A stretch of 26,522 bases of DNA, taken from assembly GCA_051009035.1 (NCBI GenBank), contig JBPCWY010000199.1, positions 1 to 26,522 on the forward strand, in the 5' to 3' direction. Of this stretch, positions 14,382-22,839 are shown piece after piece. Origin of the DNA: Persebacter sp051009035 (lineage in GTDB: Bacteria > Pseudomonadota > Gammaproteobacteria > Tethybacterales > Persebacteraceae). Position 1 is the first letter of the stretch, and every line of letters begins with the position of its first letter. Below the pieces are notes generated by a model. That model did no database searches. It was given only the letters and a program-made list of their open reading frames with translations, and was not told where the DNA came from. Position numbers and translations under genes: made by a program.

Positions 14382-16186
14382 AAAAGAAAACCATCGGCAT
14401 TACCGAGTTGGTGTTGCGGGACGGGCACCAATCCATGATTGCAACGCGCATGCGCACCGAAGACATGCTGCCGATTTGCAAGGAGCTGGACGCCGCCGGA
14501 TTTTGGTCTTTGGAAATGTGGGGGGGCGCGACTTTTGACGCGTGCGTCCGTTTTTTGCGCGAAGACCCGTGGCGGCGGCTCGCGCAGTTGCGGCGCGCCC
14601 TGCCGAATACGCGCCTGCAAATGTTGCTGCGCGGGCGCAACCTGCTCGGCTACCGCCCTTACGCCAAAGATATTGTGGAATTGTTCGCCCAAAAAGCCGC
14701 CGATAACGGCATGGATGTATTCCGAATTTTTGACGCGCTGAACGATTTTGACAACATGAAAGACGCCGTGGCGGCGGTCAAAAAAGCGGGCAAACACGCG
14801 CAGGGGACGGTGTGCTACACCGTAAGCCCGGTGCATGACATAAAACTTTTTACCGCATTGGCGGCGCGGCTGGCGGATGCCGGATGCGACAGCATCGCCA
14901 TTAAAGACATGGCGGGCATTATGACTCCGGAGGCGTGCGGCGAATTGGTGGCGGCGGTTATTAAAAAAACGGGGCTGCCGGTGCATGTCCACAGCCACGC
15001 CGTTTCCGGTCTCGCGCCGTTTTGTTTGCAGCGGGCGGCGGACGCCGGGGCGGCGGTCGTGGATACGGTGATTTCCCCGTTTTCGGGCGGCGCAAGCCAT
15101 CCGGCAACGGAAACGATGCACGCGTTGTTTGCGGAAAACGGAATCAATACCGGGCTTTCGGCGGAGCGTTTGCGGGTGGCGGCGGATTATTTCCGCTATA
15201 TCCGCCCGAAGTATTGGCAGTTTGAAAGCGATTGGACGGGCTTTGACCCGCGGGTGCTGGAGCATCATGTGCCGGGCGGCATGATTTCCAACTTAAGCAG
15301 CCAGTTGCAGGAACAGCAGGCGCTGGATAAAATGGACGAAGTATTGGCGGAGATTCCAAAAGTGCGCGCCGATTTGGGTTATCCGCCGCTGGTCACGCCG
15401 ACTTCGCAAATTGTCGGCGCGCAGGCGGTGTTAAATGTGATTTCCGGCAAGCGGTATAAAATTGTTTCCAACGAAGTGAAGAATTATTTTTTGGGGCATT
15501 ACGGAAAAATCCCCGGCAAAGTATGCGCCAAAACGCGCAAGATTGCGGTGGGGGACGCGCCGTGCGCGCCGTTTTCGCCGCCCGAAAACGAACTGCCGCG
15601 GATTCGCGCCGATTGCGCGCACGCGCAAAGCGACGAAGACGCGCTGACTTTTGCCATGTTTCCGGATTTGGGCGCGGCGTTTTTGCAGGAGCGGGCGGCG
15701 GGGCAGTTGCAGCCGCCGCCGCTGGCGGAAAAAGGCGCGGCGCCCGCCCAGCACGAACCCGCGCCGTCCGAATTCCGCCTCGCGGTGCACGGCGAAACTT
15801 ACCACATCGCGCTGACCGGCATGGGGCATAAAAACGCCGGACAACGCCCGGTATATTTAACGATTGACGGCATGCCCGAAGAAGTGTTGCTGGAAAATAT
15901 TTCGTCCGTTTCCGAACCCGGCGCGGCGCGGCGCGATGTCGGACGCCGCCCGCCCCCGACCAAGCCGGGGCATGTCGCAGCACCGATGCCGTCAACAGTC
16001 GCCGCCGTGCATGCGGAAACCGGAAGCGAAGTCAAACAAGGCGCGCCGCTGTTGGTGGTGGAAGCGATGCAAATGGAAACCGAAATTTACGCCCCCGTTT
16101 CCGGAACGATATTAAGCGTCTTGGTTAAAAAAGGCGACCAAGTAACGCCCGACGAAGTATTGGTGGACATTGAACCCGCGGAATAA
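14378..16186 (+). CDS. PycB/OadA-type carboxyltransferase lacking biotinyl-Lys
   Basis: This protein resembles the carboxyltransferase subunit of two-subunit pyruvate carboxylase (PycB) or the oxaloacetate decarboxylase alpha subunit (OadA). Both families move carboxyl groups between biotin and pyruvate/oxaloacetate. The TIM-barrel domain has Arg-Asp-Gly-His-Gln-Ser (14-19), Lys176 in Ile-Lys-Asp-Met-Ala-Gly, and metal ligands His203 and His205. A conserved middle domain and a Pro/Ala linker lead to a C-terminal biotinyl domain. Oddity: the acceptor motif, normally Ala-Met-Lys-Met, reads Ala-Met-Gln-Met (Gln565, codon CAA at 16070-16072), at the right distance from the C-terminus. If real, it cannot be biotinylated here. 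The start is chosen at Met-Lys-Lys-Lys; a longer frame begins at 14306 within the terminator. No biotin carboxylase (pycA) or oadB/G is nearby. Confidence 0.88.
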   Translation: MKKKTIGITELVLRDGHQSMIATRMRTEDMLPICKELDAAGFWSLEMWGGATFDACVRFLREDPWRRLAQLRRALPNTRLQMLLRGRNLLGYRPYAKDIVELFAQKAADNGMDVFRIFDALNDFDNMKDAVAAVKKAGKHAQGTVCYTVSPVHDIKLFTALAARLADAGCDSIAIKDMAGIMTPEACGELVAAVIKKTGLPVHVHSHAVSGLAPFCLQRAADAGAAVVDTVISPFSGGASHPATETMHALFAENGINTGLSAERLRVAADYFRYIRPKYWQFESDWTGFDPRVLEHHVPGGMISNLSSQLQEQQALDKMDEVLAEIPKVRADLGYPPLVTPTSQIVGAQAVLNVISGKRYKIVSNEVKNYFLGHYGKIPGKVCAKTRKIAVGDAPCAPFSPPENELPRIRADCAHAQSDEDALTFAMFPDLGAAFLQERAAGQLQPPPLAEKGAAPAQHEPAPSEFRLAVHGETYHIALTGMGHKNAGQRPVYLTIDGMPEEVLLENISSVSEPGAARRDVGRRPPPTKPGHVAAPMPSTVAAVHAETGSEVKQGAPLLVVEAMQMETEIYAPVSGTILSVLVKKGDQVTPDEVLVDIEPAE

Positions 16187-16223
16187 AATATTGTTTCGCC
16201 GCGGCGGAATATTGTTTTGCCGC
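16187..16223 (+). repeat. Direct repeat pair after the carboxyltransferase
   Basis: AATATTGTTTCGCCGC (16187-16202) is repeated with one change at 16208-16223, exactly 21 bp apart. Within it GCGGCGG (16201-16207) can pair with CCGCCGC (16220-16226) over a 12-nt loop, with T-rich sequence starting about 10 nt later. It is a weak terminator candidate or a protein site. The rest of the gap to 16411 shows nothing else I can identify except the promoter hexamer. Confidence 0.5.
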
Positions 16224-16398
16224 CGCCGCGAATGTATTTTTTAATTCTTTTCGCTTATGTCCGATGAAAACCAAAAGCGGGCGAAACGGCGAATGAACAA
16301 CGGGCGGGCGCGGTATTGATTAACTTTTTTCGCGCCGGACGGAATCGCGCCGCGGCGAAAGAGTTTTTGCGCGCGCCAAAAGACGGGCGTTTTTCCCG

Positions 16399-16404
16399 TA
16401 TAAT
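16399..16404 (+). promoter_or_regulatory. TATAAT upstream of DUF2723 gene
   Basis: A perfect TATAAT lies 7 nt before the ATG at 16412, with no ribosome site between them and no recognisable -35. It is one of the clearest leaderless candidates. Confidence 0.55.
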
Positions 16405-16411
16405 TCGGCGC

Positions 16412-18448
16412 ATGATTCGCCCGCCGATTCGCCCGATTCGCCTGCTGTTGGGATTGGGGCTGTTTGCCTTGTATTGCTACACCGCCGCGCCTACCGTCGG
16501 GTTTGAAGATGCGGTCGGGTTTGCCCTGAGTTGCCTGCGCGCCGATATTACCCACGCGCCGGGTTATCCGCTGTATGCGTTGCTGTGCCATCCTCTCGCG
16601 CTCGTTTTGCCGCTCAATCCGGCGGCGGCGGCGGCGGTGTTTTCGGCGTTATGCGCGGCGCTTGCATGCGTTGTATTGTCCGTAATCGCCGGACGCTTGT
16701 GCGGCGACAACCATGCCGGAATTCTCGCCGCGCTGCTTTACGGCGTTTCCGCCGGGCTGTGGTCGCAGGCGACGATTCCGGAAGTATATGCGTTAAACGC
16801 GCTGTTGTTTTTAACCGCGTTTGCGCTGGCGCAACGGGCGCGGGATGCGCCTTCGCCGCCGTTAATTTTATTGCTGGCGTTTGTTTGCGCGCTGGGGCTT
16901 TCCAACCATTGGCCGCTGTTTGTATTGGCGGGCGCGGGTTTGCCTTTGGTATTATGGCCGGCGCGGCGCGGCGTATTGTTTCATCTTGCGCGCCCGCGGA
17001 TATTTCTCGGCGCGGCGGCGGCGGTTTGCGCCGGATTGTCGCCGTATCTTTACATGGTTTGGCGCGTGCAAAATCCGGAATCGTTAATGGGTTTGCCTTT
17101 AGTCATAGACGATTTTTCTTCTTTTTGGGAAGTGGTTTCGCGCGCGGTGCATTCGCATTCGGACGAACAAGGGGGAACGGTTTTGGACAAGGCGGCGTTT
17201 TTGTCTTATACCGGCGGCGAAATATTGTGGCGGCAATTTAGCGCGTTAGGCGGCGCGCTGGCGGCGGCGGGTTTTATATTGCAATGGCGGCGGCTGCCAA
17301 AAACGCTCGCCGCGTCCCTTGCCGTAATTTTTCTAACCGGCACGGTTTTGTTAATCGGATTGCTGGGTTTTATTTACAATCCGGAACAGCGGCAGATTTT
17401 TTCCGTATATCCATTAATTCCTTACGCCGTTGTTTGCATTTGGATTTCTTTCGCCGCGGCGCATTGGAAGCGCGGCGGAAAAATCGCGCTGGCGGCGGCG
17501 TGCGTTTGGGCGGCGGCGGCGAATTTTTCCGATAACAACCGGCGGCATGACTTCGCCGCGGAAAACATTACGCGCGCTTATTTTTCCGCGTTGCCCGAAA
17601 AAATTTCGTGGATGCCGCCGCCGCACCAATATCTTGTCGCGCGCTATATGCAATTTGCCGAAAACATCCGCCCCGATGTCGCGGTGTTGCCGCCGCCCAA
17701 TCCGCTGACCAGCGAAATTTATTTGGCGGGACCGCAGTTGTATCCGCCCAACACTTTGGATTACGAATCCGAGTTGCGGCTGATTGCCGAATACGCGCGC
17801 GAAAATCCGCTGTGCTACAGCACCGCCCTGCCGTTGCGCGGCGAATGGCATGCCGAAGAGTATTTTATTTTTTCGTGTTTGGCGGAAGAAAACCGCGCGG
17901 TGTTTGACCCGAAGGCGGCGGAATTAATCCGGTTTATTATTCGCGGCGAACCGTATCCCAACATATACGGGCGCAACCGCATCGGAAAAATTGTGGAAGA
18001 CGCGGCGCGCACGATGCTACGGTTACAGGCGCGGTTGCAGTTGCCGGAAGAATGGCGCGCGTTGTTGCAGGAGGCGAAACAAACGCCGGACGGGCTGCTC
18101 GCCGAATTGGAATTTTTGGCGGGCATGCCGGATTTGGTCTTGACGGAACGCCGCGCCGAAGAATACGCGCGCGCCGCGGAACGCGCCCTGCCTTCGCTGG
18201 CGCGCCTGCGGGAGATTCGCTTGCTGGCGGCGCTGGGGGAAGTGTACGCCGCCGTTGCGCCGCGGAGCGAAAATTCTTTGGCGGCGGCGAAACAATATTA
18301 CGCGCGCACCGAATCGTTAATTCGCGGCAACGGCGGGGAATTTATACTGCCGCGCCTTTTGGATTTTTACCGCCGCGAATCGCTGACCGCCGAAGAGCAG
18401 GCGTTAATCGCCGAACACGGCGCGGCGGCGCTTGCCCCGCCGCAATGA
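16412..18448 (+). CDS. DUF2723 polytopic membrane protein (GT-C-like)
   Basis: This 678-residue protein is of the DUF2723/TMEM260-like family, thought to be GT-C-fold glycosyltransferases related to protein O-mannosyltransferases. The N-terminal 400 or so residues contain about ten hydrophobic segments. After the first comes an acidic loop (Gly-Phe-Glu-Asp-Ala) and then His-Ala-Pro-Gly-Tyr-Pro-Leu-Tyr, matching the family's His-Pro-Pro-Gly-Tyr-Pro. The C-terminal 270 or so residues are hydrophilic, Ala/Glu/Leu-rich and mostly helical. The start is placed at the Met before Ile-Arg-Pro-Pro, 7 nt after TATAAT; an upstream in-frame ATG at 16316 would add 32 poorly conserved residues. Substrate and acceptor are unknown. 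The C-terminal half could be a TPR-like platform, but I cannot show clear repeats. Confidence 0.8.
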   Translation: MIRPPIRPIRLLLGLGLFALYCYTAAPTVGFEDAVGFALSCLRADITHAPGYPLYALLCHPLALVLPLNPAAAAAVFSALCAALACVVLSVIAGRLCGDNHAGILAALLYGVSAGLWSQATIPEVYALNALLFLTAFALAQRARDAPSPPLILLLAFVCALGLSNHWPLFVLAGAGLPLVLWPARRGVLFHLARPRIFLGAAAAVCAGLSPYLYMVWRVQNPESLMGLPLVIDDFSSFWEVVSRAVHSHSDEQGGTVLDKAAFLSYTGGEILWRQFSALGGALAAAGFILQWRRLPKTLAASLAVIFLTGTVLLIGLLGFIYNPEQRQIFSVYPLIPYAVVCIWISFAAAHWKRGGKIALAAACVWAAAANFSDNNRRHDFAAENITRAYFSALPEKISWMPPPHQYLVARYMQFAENIRPDVAVLPPPNPLTSEIYLAGPQLYPPNTLDYESELRLIAEYARENPLCYSTALPLRGEWHAEEYFIFSCLAEENRAVFDPKAAELIRFIIRGEPYPNIYGRNRIGKIVEDAARTMLRLQARLQLPEEWRALLQEAKQTPDGLLAELEFLAGMPDLVLTERRAEEYARAAERALPSLARLREIRLLAALGEVYAAVAPRSENSLAAAKQYYARTESLIRGNGGEFILPRLLDFYRRESLTAEEQALIAEHGAAALAPPQ

Positions 18449-18574
18449 TTTTTTCGCGCCTTTTCGCCGTTGTTTGCGCGGCGCAAAATATCTCCGGCAA
18501 CGGCAAAACGGCGGAACGAAACGGCGGCGCGGCGCGCTTTTTTGCGGCGGTTAAAAATCGGCGTCCAAAATTGG

Positions 18575-18580
18575 TATAAT
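18575..18580 (+). promoter_or_regulatory. tRNA-Ser promoter -10
   Basis: TATAAT lies 10 nt before the mature 5' end of tRNA-Ser. TTAAAA at 18551-18556 is a poor -35 at 18-bp spacing. Confidence 0.7.
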
Positions 18581-18590
18581 TTTCTTTCCC

Positions 18591-18679
18591 GGAGAGGTGG
18601 CCGAGTGGTTGAAGGCGCACGCCTGGAAAGCGTGTATGCGGCCAAAACCGCATCAAGGGTTCGAATCCCTTTCTCTCCG
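18591..18679 (+). tRNA. tRNA-Ser(GGA)
   Basis: This is a complete class II tRNA. The acceptor stem is GGAGAGG with TCTCTCC (one G-T pair) and the discriminator is G. The D-arm is GCC...GGC. The anticodon stem CACGC/GCGTG encloses loop CTGGAAA, giving anticodon GGA at 18625-18627 (reads UCC and UCU). The long variable arm has a TGCGG/CCGCA stem. The T-arm is AAGGG-TTCGAAT-CCCTT. CCA is not encoded (CCG follows the discriminator), so it must be added by the nucleotidyltransferase. Confidence 0.97.
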
Positions 18680-18709
18680 CCGCGGTTGTGTCGCGCGTTT
18701 TTGATTTTT

Positions 18710-18740
18710 CGCCGTTTGATTTTGCGGCGCGTTTTTTTTT
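18710..18740 (+). terminator. Probable terminator after tRNA-Ser
   Basis: CGCCG (18710-18714) can pair with CGGCG (18725-18729) over a 10-nt loop, followed by CG and nine T. The stem is short but the T-run is strong, and it lies 30 nt after the tRNA. It ends just before the stop codon of the convergent TPR gene. Confidence 0.6.
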
Positions 18741-18752
18741 GCGGCGGCGGCG

Positions 18753-19901
18753 TTATTCCAAAATCGCGCCGGTATCTTCGGGGACGAGTTCTTCGTTGCG
18801 CTTGAGTTTGCGCTCTACTTTTCGCATTTGTTCGTAAGCCGCCTGCGCCTGTTCGCGTTTGCCTAAATTGCGCAGGCGGATAATCGCCTGCTCCCACGCG
18901 CCGATGTTTGCCGGATTGCTTTCCACCGCTTTGCGGTAGTAGGTTAATGATTCGGAAGCGGACGGGATTAAGCCGCCGAGCATGGCGTAAATCTGCGAGC
19001 GCCGCTCGGGCGCGACCGAATCGCCGCTCAAGGCGCCGTCCAAATAAGAGCGCGCGCGTTTTAGGTTGCCGCCGTCCAGCGCGAGTAATCCGTAATGCAT
19101 GTTGGCTACGGCGTTGGCGGGGTCTATGCGGGAAATGATGCGGACGATTTTGTCCGCTTCTTTGTCGTTGCCGCGTTCTTTTTCAATATCGTAAAGCCGC
19201 TCCCAAGTGGCGGTGTCTTTGACCTGCAAGCGGACGACATGGCGGTATGCTTGGTAGCGTTCTTTTGCCGGGGCTTTTTGCAGTTCTAAAATTTCGGCGT
19301 ATTTGCGCCACAGCTCCGGTTTGTTGACATACTGCCCGAAAGCAAGCGTTCTTTTCAATGCGTCAACGGCGGATTGCTCCCAGCCCGGGCGGCGGGCGAG
19401 TATGATTGCTTCGGAGAGTTTCGCCCACAACACGGCGCGCCGTTGGCGCAGGGCGGCGGCGTCCCGGTAGGCGTCTTCGGCTTTTGCCCAATCTTTAATT
19501 TCGGCGTAGAGGTCGCCGATGTTTTCGCGCGCGCGAAAATCTTTTTTGCCGGACAATTGCCATGCAAAATCAAAAGCGGCGGCGGCTTTGGCGTTGTCGC
19601 CTTCTTCCCGCCGCGCCAACCCCAAATAGTGCCACGCGTCCGGGTCGGCGGGATAATCGGACGACCATTTTTGCGCGTGCGGGAGCAGACGTTGAAAATT
19701 TTTGGTTTCCACATAATATTCGGCGCGCTGTTTGGGAGACGCAATTAAACCGGTTTCCAATTCTTCGCGCACATCTTCGGGCGCGGCTTCGGGCGCGGTT
19801 TCGGGCGGGGCGGAATTGTCGGGCGTTTGCGCGGCGGCGGGCGCGCTCCAAACGGCGGCGGACAACAGCAAAAACGCAACCGGCGCGAAAGAATTTTTCA
19901 T
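18753..19901 (-). CDS. Secreted tetratricopeptide-repeat protein
   Basis: This 382-residue protein has a Sec signal peptide (Met-Lys-Asn-Ser, hydrophobic core, Ala-Pro-Ala-Ala-Ala near residues 20-24) and no lipobox Cys, so it is probably periplasmic. An acidic Pro/Glu/Ala linker (25-48) is followed by helical TPR-like repeats. Examples are Trp-His-Tyr-Leu-Gly-Leu-Ala-Arg-Arg-Glu-Glu-Gly-Asp, Ile-Gly-Asp-Leu-Tyr-Ala-Glu-Ile-Lys-Asp-Trp-Ala-Lys-Ala-Glu-Asp and a last repeat around 310-360. It is a scaffold for protein contacts; the partner is unknown. The start is set by the signal peptide and lies 6 nt after TATAAT. It is downstream of, and on the same strand as, phoU, but 186 bp apart with its own promoter. 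Confidence 0.82.
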   Translation of the reverse strand: MKNSFAPVAFLLLSAAVWSAPAAAQTPDNSAPPETAPEAAPEDVREELETGLIASPKQRAEYYVETKNFQRLLPHAQKWSSDYPADPDAWHYLGLARREEGDNAKAAAAFDFAWQLSGKKDFRARENIGDLYAEIKDWAKAEDAYRDAAALRQRRAVLWAKLSEAIILARRPGWEQSAVDALKRTLAFGQYVNKPELWRKYAEILELQKAPAKERYQAYRHVVRLQVKDTATWERLYDIEKERGNDKEADKIVRIISRIDPANAVANMHYGLLALDGGNLKRARSYLDGALSGDSVAPERRSQIYAMLGGLIPSASESLTYYRKAVESNPANIGAWEQAIIRLRNLGKREQAQAAYEQMRKVERKLKRNEELVPEDTGAILE

Positions 19902-19907
19902 GCCCGT

Positions 19908-19913
19908 ATTATA
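19908..19913 (-). promoter_or_regulatory. TATAAT upstream of TPR gene
   Basis: On the minus strand TATAAT is followed by ACGGGC and then the ATG, a 6-nt gap with no ribosome site. The rest of the phoU-TPR spacer (19914-20087) shows nothing else I can support. Confidence 0.55.
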
Positions 19914-20087
19914 CCTTTTTTCGGCGCAACCCCCCGCATTCCCGCGCGAAAGGCGCGCGATTAGGGCGCGGTTTTGGAATGCGGACGCGGAAGTGCGGGC
20001 GCGGAAGCCGGCGGTTTAAATTAATTTTCCCGCCGCAAATTTTCCCCAACTTTCCCCGCCCGCGCGCCGCAACCGCAACCGCCGCAA

Positions 20088-20780
20088 TTATTCTTCGCGG
20101 CGTTGTTCTTCTTCTTCCAATTGCCGTCCGGTTTTTTCGTAATACAAAATTTCCACCAAGTTTTTAACCCGGTCGCCGAGCCGTTCCAAATTGCCCGCCA
20201 CGGCGATGGCGTGCATTAAGCTGTGCGCGTTGCCGTCCCCCGCCGTTTGGTTGTCGGCGGCGGCGTTGACTGTCCGCCGAAATGCGGCGTCAATATCTTT
20301 GTCGCGCCGCCAAATTTGAATCGCGGCGTCCAAATCGTCCGCCGCGCGCGCCGCCAAATAACCGTCAAACTGCCCGCGCACTTGTTTCATCATGGCGAGC
20401 AGCGCGGGAAAAATTTCCAGCGTTTCTTCGTGCGAGACGAAAGATTCCACGCTCTTGGCGAAATTTTTAATATAGTCGCCGATGCGTTCGTATTCGGCGG
20501 CGGCGTATAACGCGCCGACAACTTTGCGCAGGTCTTCGGCGACCGGCTGGTAGCAGGCAAGCACCGCGATGGCTTGCCGCAGCGCGCGCCCCTCCATTTC
20601 ATTCAGCTGCGAGTCGTTGCGCCAAACGGCGCGCGCGCGGGGCAAATCCATTTCGGCGAAAGCGGATTCAATGCCGGCGAATTGCGCGCGCAGCGTTTCT
20701 TCCATTTCGCCGAGCAGGCGCGTCATCTTCGCCATTTCGCGGTCGTAGGCGGGGTTGGTGTGTGGCAGGTTTTCCAGCAT
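20088..20780 (-). CDS. phoU: Phosphate signalling protein PhoU
   Basis: PhoU links the state of the Pst transporter to the PhoR/PhoB system and represses the Pho regulon when phosphate is ample. The 230-residue all-helical protein contains two related three-helix PhoU domains, with Arg-Ala-Val-Trp-Arg-Asn-Asp in the first and Glu-Arg-Leu-Gly-Asp-Arg-Val-Lys-Asn in the second. The latter parallels Glu-Tyr-Glu-Arg-Ile-Gly-Asp-Tyr in the first; both are the family's metal-binding Glu-x2-x-Gly-Asp motifs. A GGAAA ribosome site precedes the ATG. It is separated from pstB by 44 bp with its own possible -10. phoB and phoR are not in the window. Confidence 0.95.
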   Translation of the reverse strand: MLENLPHTNPAYDREMAKMTRLLGEMEETLRAQFAGIESAFAEMDLPRARAVWRNDSQLNEMEGRALRQAIAVLACYQPVAEDLRKVVGALYAAAEYERIGDYIKNFAKSVESFVSHEETLEIFPALLAMMKQVRGQFDGYLAARAADDLDAAIQIWRRDKDIDAAFRRTVNAAADNQTAGDGNAHSLMHAIAVAGNLERLGDRVKNLVEILYYEKTGRQLEEEEQRREE

Positions 20781-20804
20781 GGCGTTTCCTTTCGCAGTAT
20801 GCCT

Positions 20805-20810
20805 ATTGTA
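20805..20810 (-). promoter_or_regulatory. Possible phoU promoter -10
   Basis: TACAAT on the minus strand (in TATACAAT) lies in the pstB-phoU gap, about 14 nt before the ribosome site. It could give separate phoU transcription in addition to read-through from the pst genes. Confidence 0.4.
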
Positions 20811-20824
20811 TAAAATTTTTGCGC

Positions 20825-21586
20825 TTAACCGTAGCGTCCGGTAATATACGCTTCCGTCCGCTCGTGTTTGGGGCGGGTAAACATGTCGTTGGTGTCGCCC
20901 ACTTCCAGCAGCTCGCCCAAATGAAAAAACGCCGCGCGCCGCGAAGTCCGCGCCGCTTGTTGCATGGAATGGGTGACGATAACAATCGTATATTCGCGGC
21001 GCAACTCAAACATTAATTCTTCAATCCGCCCGGTCGCCGCCGGGTCAAGCGCCGAGCAGGGTTCGTCCATTAAAATAATTTCCGGCGCAACGGCGATGGC
21101 GCGCGCGATGCACAAACGCTGTTGCTGTCCGCCGGATAACTGCGTCCCGCCGAGGGAAAGTTTGTCCCGCACTTCGTTCCACAAACCCGCGCCGCGCAAA
21201 CTGCGTTCCACGATGTCGTCCAGCGCGGCGCGGTTCTGCGCCATGCCGTGGATGCGCGGGCCGTAAGCGACATTGTCGTAAATGCTTTTCGGAAACGGAT
21301 TCGGCTTTTGGAAAACCATGCCCACCCGCGCGCGCAAATCTACTTCGTCAAAACCGGGACGGTTGATATTTTTGCCGTCCAGCAATACTTCGCCGGACAC
21401 GCGGCAATCGCCGATTAAATCGTTCATGCGGTTGATGCAGCGGAGAAAAGTGGATTTGCCGCAGCCGGACGGGCCGATGAGGGCGGTAATTTCTTTTTCC
21501 GGAATGGCGATGTTGATGTCTTTCAGCGCATGAAATTCATCGTAATGCACGTTCAACCCGCGCGTTTCAATAACCGCCGCTACCAT
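20825..21586 (-). CDS. pstB: Phosphate ABC transporter ATPase PstB
   Basis: PstB is the ATP-hydrolysing subunit of the high-affinity phosphate importer. The 253-residue protein has Walker A GPSGCGKST (38-46), a Q-loop Phe-Gln-Lys-Pro-Asn-Pro-Phe-Pro typical of PstB, the ABC signature LSGGQQQR (150-157), Walker B with Met-Asp-Glu-Pro (173-176) and the switch His in Val-Thr-His-Ser-Met. It overlaps the end of pstA by 7 bp and has a GGAG ribosome site inside that gene. Confidence 0.97.
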   Translation of the reverse strand: MVAAVIETRGLNVHYDEFHALKDINIAIPEKEITALIGPSGCGKSTFLRCINRMNDLIGDCRVSGEVLLDGKNINRPGFDEVDLRARVGMVFQKPNPFPKSIYDNVAYGPRIHGMAQNRAALDDIVERSLRGAGLWNEVRDKLSLGGTQLSGGQQQRLCIARAIAVAPEIILMDEPCSALDPAATGRIEELMFELRREYTIVIVTHSMQQAARTSRRAAFFHLGELLEVGDTNDMFTRPKHERTEAYITGRYG

Positions 21587-22839
21587 TTCATCTCCATTTT
21601 ACGCCGCAATACCGCCGCCGCGGCGTTCATCGCAATTAAAAATCCGAGCAGGACGAGAATCGCCGTCGCCGTCCGTTCGGCAAAACCGCGCTCCGGACTG
21701 TCCGCCCACAAAAAAATCTGCACCGGCAACGCCGTCGCCGCGTCCGTAATTCCGGACGGCGCATCGGCGATAAACGCCACCATGCCAATCATCAGCAACG
21801 GCGCGGTTTCGCCGAGCGCCTGCGCCATGCCGAGTATCGCGCCGGTTAAAATACCCGGCATCGCGGCGGGCAATACATGGTGAAACACGCCCTGCATGCG
21901 GGACGCCCCCAAACTCAACGCCGCGGCGAGCAGGGACGGGGGCGCGGATTTTAACGCGGCGCGCGCGGCGATAATAATAGTCGGCAAAGTCATCAACGCC
22001 AGCACAAGCCCGCCCACCAAAGAAGACGAGCGCGGCATATTGAAAACATTAATAAACACGGCAAGCCCCAGCAGCCCAAAAATAACGGACGGCACGGCGG
22101 CGAGGTTATTAATATTAATTTCCACAATATCCAAAAAACGCCGCCAGCGCGGACCGCGCGGCGCAAACAATTCCAAATACACCGCCGCCGCCGCGCCGAG
22201 CGGAAACGACACGGCAAACGCGAGCAACAGCGTATACAGCGAGCCGAGCAGCGCGCCGCCGATTCCCGCCGATTCGGCGTTGCGCGAATCGGCGTTGCGG
22301 AAAAATCCCCAATTAAACGCCGTGCGCGTCCGCCCGTTTTCTTTTAACATTTTCAGCCGCGCGATATGCGTTTCCGGCACGCCCCGCAGGCGCAGCGCAT
22401 CCGCATCGGCGGCGTTTTTAAAATACGATTCGGCGAGCGCCCCGGCGGGCAGCCATACCGGAATTAATTTTCCGATATTGTCCGGATTGTCCCGGACAAC
22501 GGCGCGCAAGACAACGCCCGCTTCCGCTCCGGCGATATTGCGCGCGTATTTTTTGTCGTTGCGGTTTTTCGCTTCGGGAAATTCATTCAGCAAAGTTTTG
22601 CGGATTAAACGGCGGTAGGCGAGCGCCGATTTTTCGCCTTGCGCGCCGATAACTTTTGCGTCCAAAAAAATATCCAACCGCGCCGAAGATTGCAAAAAAC
22701 CGCGCCATCCCCGCACCGCCACGCTGGACGCCAATGCGCCCAAAAAAATCGCGGCGGCGGCGATGCAAATGCCGCTCATCACGGCAAACCGCCGCTGGCG
22801 GGCGTAGCGGCGGCGGAGCAGGGCGGCGCGGTTTTCCAT
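21580..22839 (-). CDS. pstA: Phosphate ABC transporter permease PstA (DUF3333 type)
   Basis: PstA is an inner-membrane channel subunit of the phosphate importer. At 419 residues it is longer than E. coli PstA (296). After the first membrane segment (about 20-42) comes a hydrophilic periplasmic insert of about 150 residues, the DUF3333-type extension. The canonical permease core then starts near residue 195. The EAA-type coupling loop is seen in Leu-Ser-Leu-Gly-Ala-Ser-Arg-Met-Gln-Gly-Val-Phe-His-His-Val-Leu-Pro, followed by Ala-Leu-Gly-Glu-Thr-Ala-Pro-Leu-Leu. The chosen Met overlaps the pstC stop (TAATG), so the longer upstream frame is rejected. Confidence 0.93.
   Translation of the reverse strand: MENRAALLRRRYARQRRFAVMSGICIAAAAIFLGALASSVAVRGWRGFLQSSARLDIFLDAKVIGAQGEKSALAYRRLIRKTLLNEFPEAKNRNDKKYARNIAGAEAGVVLRAVVRDNPDNIGKLIPVWLPAGALAESYFKNAADADALRLRGVPETHIARLKMLKENGRTRTAFNWGFFRNADSRNAESAGIGGALLGSLYTLLLAFAVSFPLGAAAAVYLELFAPRGPRWRRFLDIVEININNLAAVPSVIFGLLGLAVFINVFNMPRSSSLVGGLVLALMTLPTIIIAARAALKSAPPSLLAAALSLGASRMQGVFHHVLPAAMPGILTGAILGMAQALGETAPLLMIGMVAFIADAPSGITDAATALPVQIFLWADSPERGFAERTATAILVLLGFLIAMNAAAAVLRRKMEMKW

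Noticed and set aside
14210..15268. 352-codon minus-strand frame opposite the carboxyltransferase
   Set aside because: It is a shadow of a strongly conserved plus-strand gene; the translation is Arg/His-rich and has no recognisable motif.
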